DNA from: Dyadobacter luteus
GTDB taxonomy: Bacteria > Bacteroidota > Bacteroidia > Cytophagales > Spirosomataceae
NCBI RefSeq assembly: GCF_003383615.1
Contig: NZ_QNUL01000011.1
Coordinates: 62,001-126,000, forward strand
DNA: 64,000 nt
Reading direction: 5' to 3'
The translations under genes were made by a program, and so were the position numbers. Positions 25,038-33,832 of the stretch are shown here, piece after piece. The number at the start of each line of letters is the position of its first letter. The stretch's first letter is position 1. The notes under the pieces were generated by a model that was given only the letters and a program-made list of their open reading frames with translations, ran no database searches and was not told where the DNA came from.

Positions 25038-25051
25038 ACAATTAACCTATG

Positions 25052-25098
25052 CATGACGGTCAATGTTCGTTCAGAACTGTTGACCGTCATGTTCTTTT
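25052..25098 (+). terminator. Terminator of hemB
   Basis: A perfect 12-bp stem, CATGACGGTCAA (25052-25063) with TTGACCGTCATG (25080-25091), followed by TTCTTTTTA. The loop holds a second small stem, GTTC with GAAC. Confidence 0.88.
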
Positions 25099-25107
25099 TA
25101 AATACCT

Positions 25108-28100
25108 ATGAAAAAAACCTACACCTTAGCCCTACTTCTCGGACTGGCTCAAACTGCGCTTCATGCTCAGGAAGCACGATTGCTGCGTTTTCCGGCAGTG
25201 CACGACAATCAGGTAGTATTCTCCTATGCGGGAGATTTATATACCGTTGGCAAAACCGGAGGCGTTGCCCGCAAGATAACCAGCCACCCTGGTTATGAAA
25301 TGTTTCCAAAGTTTAGTCATGATGGTAAGCAAATCGCTTTTACCGGACAATACGATGGAAATACGGAAGTGTTCATAATGCCTGCAAACGGTGGAACACC
25401 AAAGCGTATTACCTATACCGCAACTTTGGGACGGGATGATGTTGCCGACAGAATGGGTCCAAACAACATTGTAATGGATTGGACTCCGGACGACAAAAAT
25501 GTTGTATACCGCAGCCGTGGTACTTCTTTCAATGCATTTAAAGGCAAACTCTACAAGGCTCCGATAAGCGGAGACATCAGCGAAGAGCTGCCCTTTGCAG
25601 TAGGTGGCTGGAGCAGCTACAACGAAGATGGATCAAAATTGGCCATGAACAGGGTTTTCCGTGAGTTCCGTACCTGGAAATACTATAAAGGTGGTATGGC
25701 GGATGATATCTGGATTTTCGATGTAAAATCTGGTAAGACTGAGAACGTGACGAATAATCCTGCTCAGGATATCTTCCCGATGTACCATAAAAACAAGGTG
25801 TATTATCTGAGCGACAGAGACCGGGTTGCTAACCTCTTTGAATACGATACACAAACCAAACAAACCAAAAAGGTAACTGATTTTAAAGAGTACGATTGCA
25901 AGTTCCCATCACTCGGAAACAATGCCATTGCTTTTGAAAACGGCGGATATATTTATCTGTACGATCTGGCAACCGGAAAAACAGACAAGCTGAATATCAC
26001 AATTTCAGAAGATTTTTCTTCTGGTCGTCATAAGCAAACTGATGCTTCCAAAGCCATTAATAGCTATGCGATTTCTCCGGATGGAAAACGTGCCGTATTA
26101 GGTGCCCGTGGTGAGGTGTTTTCTGTTCCTGCCAAAAACGGTGTCGTGCGTAATCTGACCCAAACCAGCAATGCCCACGAACGCAATGTAGAATGGAGTC
26201 CAGATGGAAAGTGGATCAGCTATTTGTCGGATCAGACAGGTGAAGACGAGGTATACATCCGCAAACAGGATGGTTCTGAACCTGCCAAACAACTGACAAA
26301 AGGTGGTGGAAGTTATAAGTTCAATCCGGTATGGAGCCCCGACAGCAAGCTGATTTTATTGGCAGACAGAAATCAGGATTTATATTATATCGAAGTAGCA
26401 TCTGGCAAGAAAATAGCTATTGTTCATAACGATCACAGGGAAATCGATGACTACGTTTTCTCTCCGGACAACAAATGGGTAGCCTATACAGAACCCGGCA
26501 GAGCAAGAGAGTTTGAGACGATCAAACTTTATAATATCGACACGAAAAAATTTGTTCAGATCACGGATAACTGGTACAACAGCTCACAGCCGACATTCAG
26601 TCCGGATGGCAAATTGTTGTATTTCGTTTCTCAGCGCGACTTTAACCCGACCTACAGTAGCACGGAATGGAACCACTCCTACTCCAATATGTCGAAACCT
26701 TACTTCGTACGTTTGGCGGCAGACACGAAATCATCTTTCCGTATAGAAAACGATGAAGTGGATGTGAAGGAAGATAAAGCTCCCGAACCGGCATCTGCAA
26801 CCTCGAAAGGAAAAAAAGAAACTGCTAAAACTGAGGCTCCCAAAGCCAATACGGGTGTTGCTGTAAAAGTAGATGAAGAAAATCTGGCTGATCGGATTGA
26901 AAGTTTGCCAGTGGCTGCAGGTAACTACTATAGGCTGGTAGCAACTAACGATGGTGTTTATTATACATCCAATTCAGCAGGCAAAGATCGTTCATTTAAA
27001 TTTTTCAGCCTGAAAGATAAAAAAGAGACAGAGATCGGAGATTTTGGCGGTTATGTTGTAAGTGCTGACGGCAAGAAAATTCTGCTGAGAAAGATGGCTG
27101 ACATCTATATCGAAGATCTTGGTACGTCCAAACTGGAGCCGAAAAACAAGCTGAACCTGGATGGGCTCAAAACCAATACAGACCTGCACGCGGAATGGAA
27201 GCAGATTTATGACGAAAGCTGGAGACAGATGCGGGATTATTTTTATGATCCTAAAATGCATGGTGTAGATTGGAAAGCGATGCATGAGAAATATGCAGTG
27301 CTGTTGCCTCATGTGAACCACCGGAACGATCTTACCTATGTAATTGGTGAACTGATCGGGGAATTGAATGTAGGCCATGCTTATACCAATCCGGGTGAAC
27401 GTCCGGAAATTGAAAGAATTAAAATGGGACTGCTTGGCGCTACTTTCAGCAGAGATAAGAGCGGATATTATAAAATTGAAACCATTCTTTCGGGTCAAAG
27501 CTGGAACAAATCACTGGTGTCTCCGCTTCGCGCGCCGGGACTTGATGTGAAACCGGGTGATTTCATCATCAGTATCAACGGAAATGATGTAAAAGGTTTT
27601 GCAAACTTGTTTGAAGGCCTGATCGGTAAAGCCGGACAGGTTGTAGAAATTGAAGTTAACGGTACAGCATCAGCAAAAGGAAGCAAAAAAATATTTGTTA
27701 AGCCAATTGCAGATGAATCTGAATTGTATTACCACCAGTGGGTGCAGGACAATATCGCGAAGGTAACCAAAGCTTCAGGAGGTAAAATCGGATACGTTCA
27801 TATTCCTGATATGGGCCCGGAAGGTTTGAATCAGTTTGCACGCTACTTCTATCCTCAGTTAGACAAAGAGGCTTTAATAATTGATGACCGTGGCAATGGC
27901 GGAGGAAATGTTTCTCCTATGATTATCGAGCGACTACGTCGTGAGCCTGGATTAGGTGCTATGATGCGTAACAGTAAATCATCAACAGTCAAACCTGACG
28001 CACAGATCGGACCGAAAATCTGTCTGATTGACCAGTATTCCGCTTCAGATGGCGATATGTTCCCGTACCAGTTCAGACTGTATAATATCGGACCATTGGT

Positions 28101-28395
28101 TGGTCAACGCACCTGGGGAGGTGTTGTTGGTATTCGTGGTTCCTTACCATTTATCGACGGCAGCGACCTTCGTAAACCTGAATTCGCGCATTTCGCAGCG
28201 GATGGTTCTAAATTTATCATTGAGGGTGAAGGGGTTTCTCCTGATATTGATATCAGCAACGATCCTCACCAGGAATACCTTGGCAATGATCAGCAGCTGG
28301 AAAGAGCCATTGAGGAGATGAAGAAAAAATTAACGGAGCCAGGACAGAAGGGTGTACCGAATATTCCGGCTTTCCCGAATAAGTCTGGGAAATAA
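25108..28395 (+). CDS. Tricorn-type S41 peptidase with beta-propeller and PDZ domains
   Basis: A 1095-residue exported protein (signal peptide ending near ALHAQ). The first 650 residues are WD40/TolB-like propeller repeats (KFSHDGKQIAFTGQYDGNTEVFIMPANGG, WSPDGKWISYLSDQTGEDEVYI and others). A Lys/Ala/Glu-rich linker lies near residues 555-590. Then come the tricorn core region, a PDZ domain (LDVKPGDFIISINGNDVKGFANLFEGLIGKAGQVVEIEV) and the S41 domain with YSASDGDMFPY holding the nucleophilic Ser. It degrades peptides in the periplasm or at the surface. It is followed by a terminator and then an M28 peptidase gene. Confidence 0.92.
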   Translation: MKKTYTLALLLGLAQTALHAQEARLLRFPAVHDNQVVFSYAGDLYTVGKTGGVARKITSHPGYEMFPKFSHDGKQIAFTGQYDGNTEVFIMPANGGTPKRITYTATLGRDDVADRMGPNNIVMDWTPDDKNVVYRSRGTSFNAFKGKLYKAPISGDISEELPFAVGGWSSYNEDGSKLAMNRVFREFRTWKYYKGGMADDIWIFDVKSGKTENVTNNPAQDIFPMYHKNKVYYLSDRDRVANLFEYDTQTKQTKKVTDFKEYDCKFPSLGNNAIAFENGGYIYLYDLATGKTDKLNITISEDFSSGRHKQTDASKAINSYAISPDGKRAVLGARGEVFSVPAKNGVVRNLTQTSNAHERNVEWSPDGKWISYLSDQTGEDEVYIRKQDGSEPAKQLTKGGGSYKFNPVWSPDSKLILLADRNQDLYYIEVASGKKIAIVHNDHREIDDYVFSPDNKWVAYTEPGRAREFETIKLYNIDTKKFVQITDNWYNSSQPTFSPDGKLLYFVSQRDFNPTYSSTEWNHSYSNMSKPYFVRLAADTKSSFRIENDEVDVKEDKAPEPASATSKGKKETAKTEAPKANTGVAVKVDEENLADRIESLPVAAGNYYRLVATNDGVYYTSNSAGKDRSFKFFSLKDKKETEIGDFGGYVVSADGKKILLRKMADIYIEDLGTSKLEPKNKLNLDGLKTNTDLHAEWKQIYDESWRQMRDYFYDPKMHGVDWKAMHEKYAVLLPHVNHRNDLTYVIGELIGELNVGHAYTNPGERPEIERIKMGLLGATFSRDKSGYYKIETILSGQSWNKSLVSPLRAPGLDVKPGDFIISINGNDVKGFANLFEGLIGKAGQVVEIEVNGTASAKGSKKIFVKPIADESELYYHQWVQDNIAKVTKASGGKIGYVHIPDMGPEGLNQFARYFYPQLDKEALIIDDRGNGGGNVSPMIIERLRREPGLGAMMRNSKSSTVKPDAQIGPKICLIDQYSASDGDMFPYQFRLYNIGPLVGQRTWGGVVGIRGSLPFIDGSDLRKPEFAHFAADGSKFIIEGEGVSPDIDISNDPHQEYLGNDQQLERAIEEMKKKLTEPGQKGVPNIPAFPNKSGK

Positions 28396-28413
28396 ACGAG
28401 TTCAAAAAATGGT

Positions 28414-28449
28414 AAAACCATCCATAGCACGCCGCTATCGGATGGTTTT
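28414..28449 (+). terminator. Terminator of the tricorn peptidase gene
   Basis: AAAACCATCC (28414-28423) pairs with GGATGGTTTT (28440-28449); inside, ATAGC pairs with GCTAT. The downstream arm itself ends in T4. Confidence 0.75.
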
Positions 28450-28565
28450 CTATTTAGGACAACTGCTATCCAATTATCATATTCTGTAGCCATTGGGTTT
28501 AAAAGTTTTACTAAAAACCAAAAAAATGTTCTTAATTGCCTGAAAGAGAATTATGACCAAAAATT

Positions 28566-30098
28566 ATGAATAAACTATCTCCAATTCTATTAGCTGCAGG
28601 ACTTACGCTATTTAGCGCTCCTTCCTTTTCTCAGAAGAAAAATACAACGCCTCCCGAATTCTCCATAAAACCATCGGAAACTGAAGCACACATGCGCTTT
28701 CTGGCCTCTGACGAGCTGATGGGGCGCCGTACTGGTGAGCAAGGCAACTATGTGGCCGCTCGTTACATTGCCGAGCAGTTTCGTAAACTGGGTGTGAAAC
28801 CGGTTGCTTCGGAAAATGCTGCATCACCAACCAAATCTTATTTTCAGAATGTACCGTTTGAAAAACTGGGTGTTAACCAATCAGGGGAAATTGTGGCTGA
28901 GGCTACAACAATGAAAAGCGGTGACGACTGGATTCTGATGACAGGTGGCGCTACGGACACCACCGCTGCGTTGGTATATGCCGGCTATGGACTGGAAAAT
29001 GCCGCGAAAGGCTGGGATGACTACAAAAATCTGGATGTAAAGAATAAGATCGTACTGGTACAAAGTGGTACACCCGACGTACAGACCCCTTCTGAAATCA
29101 TTGCTTCCTCTACCGAGAAGCGAAAAATAGCTATTGAAAAGGGTGCTTTGGCCATAATTGAGCTTTTCAATGCGCCGATGCCCTGGAATATGGTCAACAA
29201 ATATTTTACAGGTGAAAAAATCGGACTGGCACCTGAGTCTGCAGCCGGAAAAACAATTCCTCATGCCTGGGTAAATGGCAAAGACGCTAATCTTACAAGA
29301 GCACTAAGAAATGTAAAAGAGATCCATTTCAAAACCAGTGGAAGACAAACCAAACTGATCAACAGCTACAATGTGGTTGGTTTTATCGAAGGCTCTGATC
29401 CAAAATTGAAAGATGAATATATCCTGCTCACTGCCCATTACGATCATGTTGGGGTTGGGAAACAAGGTGGGCAACCCTTTACCGCTGAAGACAGTATATT
29501 CAACGGAGCACGCGACAATGCGTTTGGTGTGGTAGGTTTGCTGACTGCGGCTGAATCATTTTCAAAAGTACCACCAAAGCGCTCGGTACTGATTGTTGCG
29601 CTTACAGCGGAAGAAGTAGGTTTGCTGGGCAGCCAGTATTATGCGGCACATCCTTTACTTCCACTAAACAAATGTATTTTCAATATCAACTCTGATGGCG
29701 CCGGATATAATGATACCACAATCGTAGCAGTAATGGGTCTGGATCGTACGGGTGCGAAAGCTGAAATGGAAAAAGCTGCCAAAGCATTTGGTCTGGGCAT
29801 ATTTGCAGATCCTTCTCCTGAGCAAGGTCTTTTTGATCGCTCGGACAATGTGAGCTTTGCGAAAAAGGGGATTCCTGCTCCGACATTCACACCGGGTTTC
29901 AGAGAATTTAACGGTGATATCATGAAAAACTACCACCAGGTAAGTGATAATCCTGAAACCATCAATTTTGGTTATTTGCAGAAATTCAGCCAGGCTTATA
30001 CCTACGCTGCACGACTGATTGCCGATATGCCAAAAGCACCACAATGGGTTGCAGGAGATAAATATGAAGAGGCTGCAAAGAAGTTATATGTGAAGTAA
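28566..30098 (+). CDS. M28 family zinc aminopeptidase with PA domain
   Basis: A 510-residue exported peptidase (signal peptide LLAAGLTLFSAPSFSQ). A PA-type insertion lies at about 125-260. The M28 zinc ligands are seen in order: LLTAHYDHVGVG (His/Asp), GARDNAFGVVGLL (Asp), LTAEEVGLLGSQYY (catalytic Glu-Glu) and a NSDGAG Asp. It removes N-terminal residues from peptides outside the cytoplasm, complementing the tricorn and DPP IV enzymes on either side. The final Lys codon and stop are part of the outer stem of a TTCAGAC-type element, so the repeat and the gene end overlap. Confidence 0.92.
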   Translation: MNKLSPILLAAGLTLFSAPSFSQKKNTTPPEFSIKPSETEAHMRFLASDELMGRRTGEQGNYVAARYIAEQFRKLGVKPVASENAASPTKSYFQNVPFEKLGVNQSGEIVAEATTMKSGDDWILMTGGATDTTAALVYAGYGLENAAKGWDDYKNLDVKNKIVLVQSGTPDVQTPSEIIASSTEKRKIAIEKGALAIIELFNAPMPWNMVNKYFTGEKIGLAPESAAGKTIPHAWVNGKDANLTRALRNVKEIHFKTSGRQTKLINSYNVVGFIEGSDPKLKDEYILLTAHYDHVGVGKQGGQPFTAEDSIFNGARDNAFGVVGLLTAAESFSKVPPKRSVLIVALTAEEVGLLGSQYYAAHPLLPLNKCIFNINSDGAGYNDTTIVAVMGLDRTGAKAEMEKAAKAFGLGIFADPSPEQGLFDRSDNVSFAKKGIPAPTFTPGFREFNGDIMKNYHQVSDNPETINFGYLQKFSQAYTYAARLIADMPKAPQWVAGDKYEEAAKKLYVK

Positions 30099-30143
30099 AT
30101 TTCCGGTCTGCATGACGAAGTCAGGCTGAACGGAGATTTACTT
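30093..30143 (-). repeat. TTCAGAC hairpin element, copy F (inverted)
   Basis: Read on the minus strand: CCG, TTCAGCC, TGAC, loop TTC, GTCA, TGCAGAC, CGG (30133 down to 30103). Outer arms AAGTAAAT (30093-30100) and ATTTACTT (30136-30143) pair perfectly over 8 bp. The outer arm contains the last Lys codon and TAA stop of the M28 peptidase. In the 7-nt arms, C at position 6 faces G at position 2, preserving a pair that is A-T in other copies. Confidence 0.8.
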
Positions 30144-30150
30144 GTACGCC

Positions 30151-30193
30151 CAAACGTGCAGACCAACTACCGTTGTTCAGAACGGGAAGTTTG
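30151..30193 (+). repeat. TTCAGAC hairpin element, copy D
   Basis: ACG, TGCAGAC, CAAC, loop TACC, GTTG, TTCAGAA, CGG at 30154-30185, with outer arms CAAAC (30151-30155) and GTTTG (30189-30193). The first bases downstream may form part of a seventh, degenerate copy (TTCAGGAC at 30194-30201). Confidence 0.75.
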
Positions 30194-30204
30194 TTCAGGA
30201 CAAA

Positions 30205-30247
30205 AAAAGCCGGACTAATGAGGTCAACCCTCATCGGTCCGGCTTTT
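30205..30247. terminator. Terminator inside the element cluster
   Basis: AAAAGCCGGAC (30205-30215) pairs with GTCCGGCTTTT (30237-30247); inner stem ATGAGG (30218-30223) with CCTCAT (30229-30234). A- and T-runs on both sides make it work in either direction for the convergent M28 and DPP IV genes. Confidence 0.85.
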
Positions 30248-30255
30248 GATTTTAT

Positions 30256-30296
30256 ACATCCGTTCAGTCCGATTACATCGTACAGACCGGTGATGT
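30256..30296 (+). repeat. TTCAGAC hairpin element, copy A
   Basis: CCG, TTCAGTC, CGAT, loop TAC, ATCG, TACAGAC, CGG at 30260-30290. T at position 6 of the left arm faces A at position 2 of the right arm, a swapped pair relative to the consensus. Outer arms ACATC (30256-30260) and GATGT (30292-30296) can pair with a short bulge. Confidence 0.8.
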
Positions 30297-30298
30297 GG

Positions 30299-30335
30299 AA
30301 CCGTTCAGACTGGCTTCGTCATTCAGACCGGAATT
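30299..30335 (+). repeat. TTCAGAC hairpin element, copy B
   Basis: CCG, TTCAGAC, TGGC, loop TTC, GTCA, TTCAGAC, CGG at 30301-30331. The inner stem has one G-T wobble. AA at 30299-30300 can pair with TT at 30334-30335 across a 2-nt bulge. Confidence 0.8.
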
Positions 30336-30338
30336 AGT

Positions 30339-30381
30339 CGCGACCCGTTCAGACCAACTGCGTTGTTCAGACCGGGTCGCG
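30339..30381 (+). repeat. TTCAGAC hairpin element, copy C
   Basis: CCG, TTCAGAC, CAAC, loop TGC, GTTG, TTCAGAC, CGG at 30345-30375, closed by a continuous 9-bp outer stem (CGCGACCCG 30339-30347 with CGGGTCGCG 30373-30381). The element ends on the base before the stop codon of the DPP IV gene. Confidence 0.85.
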
Positions 30382-32562
30382 CTACTTAGCTCCCGGAGCG
30401 CAGTGCTTTTTAAGGTAGTCGGTAAACAAAGTTCTCAAATGTCTTGATGTCCCCTCACCTTCTGAAATACTATGCGAGCGGTTCGGATAAGGCATAAACT
30501 GGAATACCTTGTTATGTCTGATCAGCTCGTTTACCAGCATTTCTGCATTCTGGTAATGCACGTTGTCGTCACCCGTACCATGAATATACAGCAGATTGCC
30601 TTCCAGGTTCTTGGCATGCGTAATAGGAGAACCGTTGATAAAATCTGCTTTACTCTCTTTAGGCACACCCATGTAGCGCTCCTGATAGATGTTGTCGTAA
30701 GTCAGCTGGTTACCTACCGCCGCTACAGAAATTCCTGTCTGGAATTGCTTCGGATATTTGAACAACAAGTTCAATGTTGACGATCCTCCACCGCTCCAAC
30801 CGTGTACAGCTACGCGTTCCGTATCAATAAACGGATATTTCTCAAACATTGCTTTTGCTGCACCAGCATAATCTCTGATGTTGATAATACCAATTCCTTT
30901 ATAAATAGCCTTACGCCAAGCTCTTCCTTTTGGCATCGGAGTTCCTCTGTTGTCCACAGAAGCATAGATATAGCCATCTTCAGCCATGTTTCCATCGTAA
31001 AGCCTGTTACGACCTGTTCCATACGTATCCTTTACAGTGCTGCTTGCAGGCTCGCCGTATACCATAAATACAATCGGATATTTCTTGGCAGGATCAAAAT
31101 TGTTTGGTTTTACCATCCAGGCATCTACTTCCACTCCTTCTTCTGTCTTTACCTTGAAGAATTCAATGTCAATTGCTGCTACGCGAATACGCTTCATCGT
31201 TTCAGTGATAGAATTTTCAGGATCAATAGCCTTGTGATCCGGGAAAGAAACCCATTCTGTCATGAAAGGTAATCTTGCATTGGAGAAACTATGTTTACCA
31301 AACTTCGCCAGCGGAGATATTTCGTAACTATGCGTTCCTGCCTGATCTACCGGAGATAATCTCTTAGGCTCACCTTTACCGTTCAGAGGTGCTTTGTACA
31401 GATATTTCTGTGTAGCGTTATCAGGCGAAGCTGTGAAGTAGTAGGCGTTGTTTTTCTCGTCAATTCTGACCGGATTGATCATATCGAAATTGCCTGTCGT
31501 AATCAATGTTTCTTTTTTCCCATCACGACTCACGCGATATACATGGCGCCATCCGTCTTTTTCACTTACCCAGATAAACTCTTTACCACCATTGATCCAA
31601 TCCCAACCTACAGGATCATCTTCCCAACGGCTTTTGATATCGATCCATGCATCGTCTTTTTCTGTATAGAATGCTCTTGCCGCCCCCGTGTTAGTATTTA
31701 CATACATCAGCGTGCTTTCATTCTGTTGGCGGTTTAATTGTTGTACCACCAGCTCGTCGGCCACGCCAGACCATTCCATTCTTGGTAAATAAGTATTCTG
31801 CGGATCACCCGGGATGTTCATCCATTTTGTTTCAGCATTGGCAATATTCACCACCCCGATTTTATACGGAGAAGGCGTTTCACCCACTTTCGGGTATTCT
31901 ACAGGAATATTGAAAGAGTATATCGAATCAGTAGTATTGATCATCAAAAAGTTGCGAATCTTGCGGGCATCAAGCTGCCAGTAAGCGATAGACTTGCTAT
32001 CATCGCTCCATCTGAATCCATCACGGCAATCAAACTCCTCTTCATAAACCCAGTCGAAAGTTCCGTTGATCACACGGTCTGTTCCGTCCTTGGTCAGTTG
32101 TTTCACTTCGCCAGTCTGCAAATCTTCGGCATACACATTGTGTTTGCTTACATAACCTGCTTTTTTCCCATCAGGGGAGAACTTGGCGAACATCAGGGAC
32201 GATTTCCCCAGCCCTTTTCCAAGTTGCTTCAATGTTTGCGCTTTAAGATCATACACCCAGTAATCGCCTTTTGTGTCATAGCGCCATACGCGTTCCGTAT
32301 TGGTATAGATCAACACCTTATCGGCATCCTTATTTACTGTATAACTTCTGATTGGCAGAGCCGTTCCACCCTGCGGTGTCAGCTGTGCCTGAGAAATAAA
32401 TGTCTTTTGTTGCTTTGAAGGTAATTTCACTTCTACAATTTCCCCCTGCACTACATCACGGTAGCCACTACCATCAGATAACCACTGAAAATTGGCTGGA
32501 ATCTGTGCAAAAAGCTGAAAGGAAAGTAGGGTTAAAACAACAGTTTTTAGTACCTGTTTCAT
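30382..32562 (-). CDS. S9 family dipeptidyl peptidase IV
   Basis: A 726-residue exported serine peptidase (signal peptide TVVLTLLSFQLFAQ). Residues about 40-480 form the DPP IV beta propeller (VYEEEFDCRDGFRWSDDSKSIAYWQLD is the Glu-motif region that binds the substrate N-terminus). The C-terminal hydrolase domain has the nucleophile in VHGWSGGGSSTL, the Asp in HGTGDDNVHYQNAEML and the His in YPNRSHSIS. It removes X-Pro or X-Ala dipeptides from peptides in the periplasm or at the surface. It converges with the M28 gene, and the space between the two stops is filled by repeat elements and a terminator. Confidence 0.94.
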   Translation of the reverse strand: MKQVLKTVVLTLLSFQLFAQIPANFQWLSDGSGYRDVVQGEIVEVKLPSKQQKTFISQAQLTPQGGTALPIRSYTVNKDADKVLIYTNTERVWRYDTKGDYWVYDLKAQTLKQLGKGLGKSSLMFAKFSPDGKKAGYVSKHNVYAEDLQTGEVKQLTKDGTDRVINGTFDWVYEEEFDCRDGFRWSDDSKSIAYWQLDARKIRNFLMINTTDSIYSFNIPVEYPKVGETPSPYKIGVVNIANAETKWMNIPGDPQNTYLPRMEWSGVADELVVQQLNRQQNESTLMYVNTNTGAARAFYTEKDDAWIDIKSRWEDDPVGWDWINGGKEFIWVSEKDGWRHVYRVSRDGKKETLITTGNFDMINPVRIDEKNNAYYFTASPDNATQKYLYKAPLNGKGEPKRLSPVDQAGTHSYEISPLAKFGKHSFSNARLPFMTEWVSFPDHKAIDPENSITETMKRIRVAAIDIEFFKVKTEEGVEVDAWMVKPNNFDPAKKYPIVFMVYGEPASSTVKDTYGTGRNRLYDGNMAEDGYIYASVDNRGTPMPKGRAWRKAIYKGIGIINIRDYAGAAKAMFEKYPFIDTERVAVHGWSGGGSSTLNLLFKYPKQFQTGISVAAVGNQLTYDNIYQERYMGVPKESKADFINGSPITHAKNLEGNLLYIHGTGDDNVHYQNAEMLVNELIRHNKVFQFMPYPNRSHSISEGEGTSRHLRTLFTDYLKKHCAPGAK

Positions 32563-32711
32563 TGATTTTGGTTAAGAATTAAATAGTATGACAACTATAA
32601 TATTACAATTTTAACGAATTGACAGAGAAAAACATCATTTCCAATTGCCGGAGCAAACGAAATAGCAGACGGAACATTTGTCAGCCTGCTATCGTACAAT
32701 CTCTTCAACTG

Positions 32712-32888
32712 TTAATCCATTTCAGATGAGGTGCCCTTATTTTTGGAGCGTTTCTGCTTTTTAATGGCCTCACTGAGCAAATATTCGATCTGTCCGTTTA
32801 CGGACCTGAAATCCTGCTGCGCCCACATTTCCAGTTCCTTCAGCATTTCAGGATTAATGCGTAAAACAAAAGCTTTTTTTTCTGCCAT
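32712..32888 (-). CDS. Small Arc-like ribbon-helix-helix protein
   Basis: A 58-residue basic protein: MAEKKAFVLRINPEMLKELEMW, then AQQDFRSVNGQIEYLLSEAIKKQKRSK and a charged tail. The pattern (short strand with alternating residues, then two helices, RSVNGQIEYLL) fits the Arc/MetJ ribbon-helix-helix DNA-binding family. Its ATG lies one base after the TGA of the SPFH gene, so translation is coupled. Such a protein could repress its own operon; an inverted repeat upstream of the SPFH gene is a possible operator. No toxin gene adjoins it. Confidence 0.82.
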   Translation of the reverse strand: MAEKKAFVLRINPEMLKELEMWAQQDFRSVNGQIEYLLSEAIKKQKRSKNKGTSSEMD

Positions 32889-32889
32889 A

Positions 32890-33759
32890 TCAAGGATACA
32901 GAGTTCCGGCGTTCAATACCGGCGTCACCGATTTTTCACCACACAATACTACCATCAGATTACATACCATGGCAGCCTTGCGTTCTTCATCCAGCTCCAC
33001 AATACCTTTATCCGACAACATTTCAAGCGCCATGTCAACCATTCCTACAGCTCCATTCACGATCTGTCGGCGTGCTGCTACCACTGCTGATGCCTGCTGG
33101 CGCTGCAACATGGCTCCGGCGATTTCCGGTGCATAAGCAAGGTGACTGATACGGGCTTCCAGTACATCAATGCCTGCACGGCTCAATCTTTCGGTCAGCT
33201 CAGCCTCCAGCATTTCATTGATCTTTCCGCTGCCATCCCGCAAAGTTACTTCGTGCGCCCCCACTTCCTCATCTTCCATGCTGTCGTAGGCATATATCCC
33301 AGCCAGGTGTCGCACAGCCGCTTCAGATTGTATCTCTACATATTTTACATAATCATCTACTTCAAACGAGGCTTTGGCTGTATCGCCTACACGCCATACT
33401 ACTACCGCTGCTATTTCGATAGGGTTCCCCAATTTGTCATTCACCTTCAGTTTCTGTCCATTCAGATTCCGGGCACGCAAGCTGATCTTTTTCCTTTTGA
33501 AAAAAGGATTGACCCAACGCAGACCATTCTGCTTCATCGTCCCCATATAGTCTCCGAAAAACGTGGTTACCACCGCTTCGTTAGGATTAATAACCGTAAG
33601 GCCGATCAGCACAATGAAGCCGATAACAGATATGATCACCCCAAGCACCGGACTACCCGTCAGGACCACATACAAGACTCCTCCGAATAACATAGCCAGG
33701 CCTAACGCAAACAGCGTATAGCCGGATATTGAGCGTAATTCTTTTTCATTCATAGTCAT
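32890..33759 (-). CDS. SPFH/Band 7 domain membrane protein
   Basis: A 289-residue protein with two N-terminal hydrophobic segments (GYTLFALGLAMLFGGVLYVVL and PVLGVIISVIGFIVLIGLTVI) and an SPFH/Band 7 domain: NPNEAVVTTFFGDYMGTMKQNGLRWVNPF, VVVWRVGDTAKASFEVDDYVKYVEIQSEAAVRHLAG, LSRAGIDVLEARISHLAYAPEIAGAMLQRQQASAVVAARRQIV. Family members organise membrane microdomains and protease or transporter complexes. ATG at 33759 or 33753 are both possible. It is co-transcribed with the Arc-like gene. Confidence 0.9.
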   Translation of the reverse strand: MTMNEKELRSISGYTLFALGLAMLFGGVLYVVLTGSPVLGVIISVIGFIVLIGLTVINPNEAVVTTFFGDYMGTMKQNGLRWVNPFFKRKKISLRARNLNGQKLKVNDKLGNPIEIAAVVVWRVGDTAKASFEVDDYVKYVEIQSEAAVRHLAGIYAYDSMEDEEVGAHEVTLRDGSGKINEMLEAELTERLSRAGIDVLEARISHLAYAPEIAGAMLQRQQASAVVAARRQIVNGAVGMVDMALEMLSDKGIVELDEERKAAMVCNLMVVLCGEKSVTPVLNAGTLYP

Positions 33760-33765
33760 ATAATT

Positions 33766-33784
33766 TGATATTAAAATGATATCA
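33766..33784. promoter_or_regulatory. Perfect inverted repeat upstream of the SPFH gene, possible operator
   Basis: TGATAT (33766-33771), 7-nt spacer, ATATCA (33779-33784), starting 7 bp before the first SPFH ATG. Dyad half-sites of this size suit a ribbon-helix-helix dimer pair. Regulation by the Arc-like protein of the same operon is inference only. Confidence 0.4.
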
Positions 33785-33832
33785 CAATATAATCACTTTC
33801 ATCCTCATAACCATTTACATAGGGCACAAAAA

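Noticed and set aside
25052..25098. TTCAGAC-type element at the hemB terminator (loop contains GTTCAGAAC)
   Set aside because: The 12-bp stem plus T-run is a standard terminator, and the 7-4-loop-4-7 geometry is missing.
26992..27498. Antisense frame inside the tricorn peptidase gene
   Set aside because: The plus strand has unmistakable peptidase motifs here, and the antisense product has none.
30205..30247. Another TTCAGAC element
   Set aside because: It has a plain long GC stem followed by T-run and lacks TTCAGAC arms, so it is a normal terminator.
32731..33090. Plus-strand frame of 119 codons
   Set aside because: It runs antisense to the Arc-like and SPFH genes, which have clear families and coupled translation.
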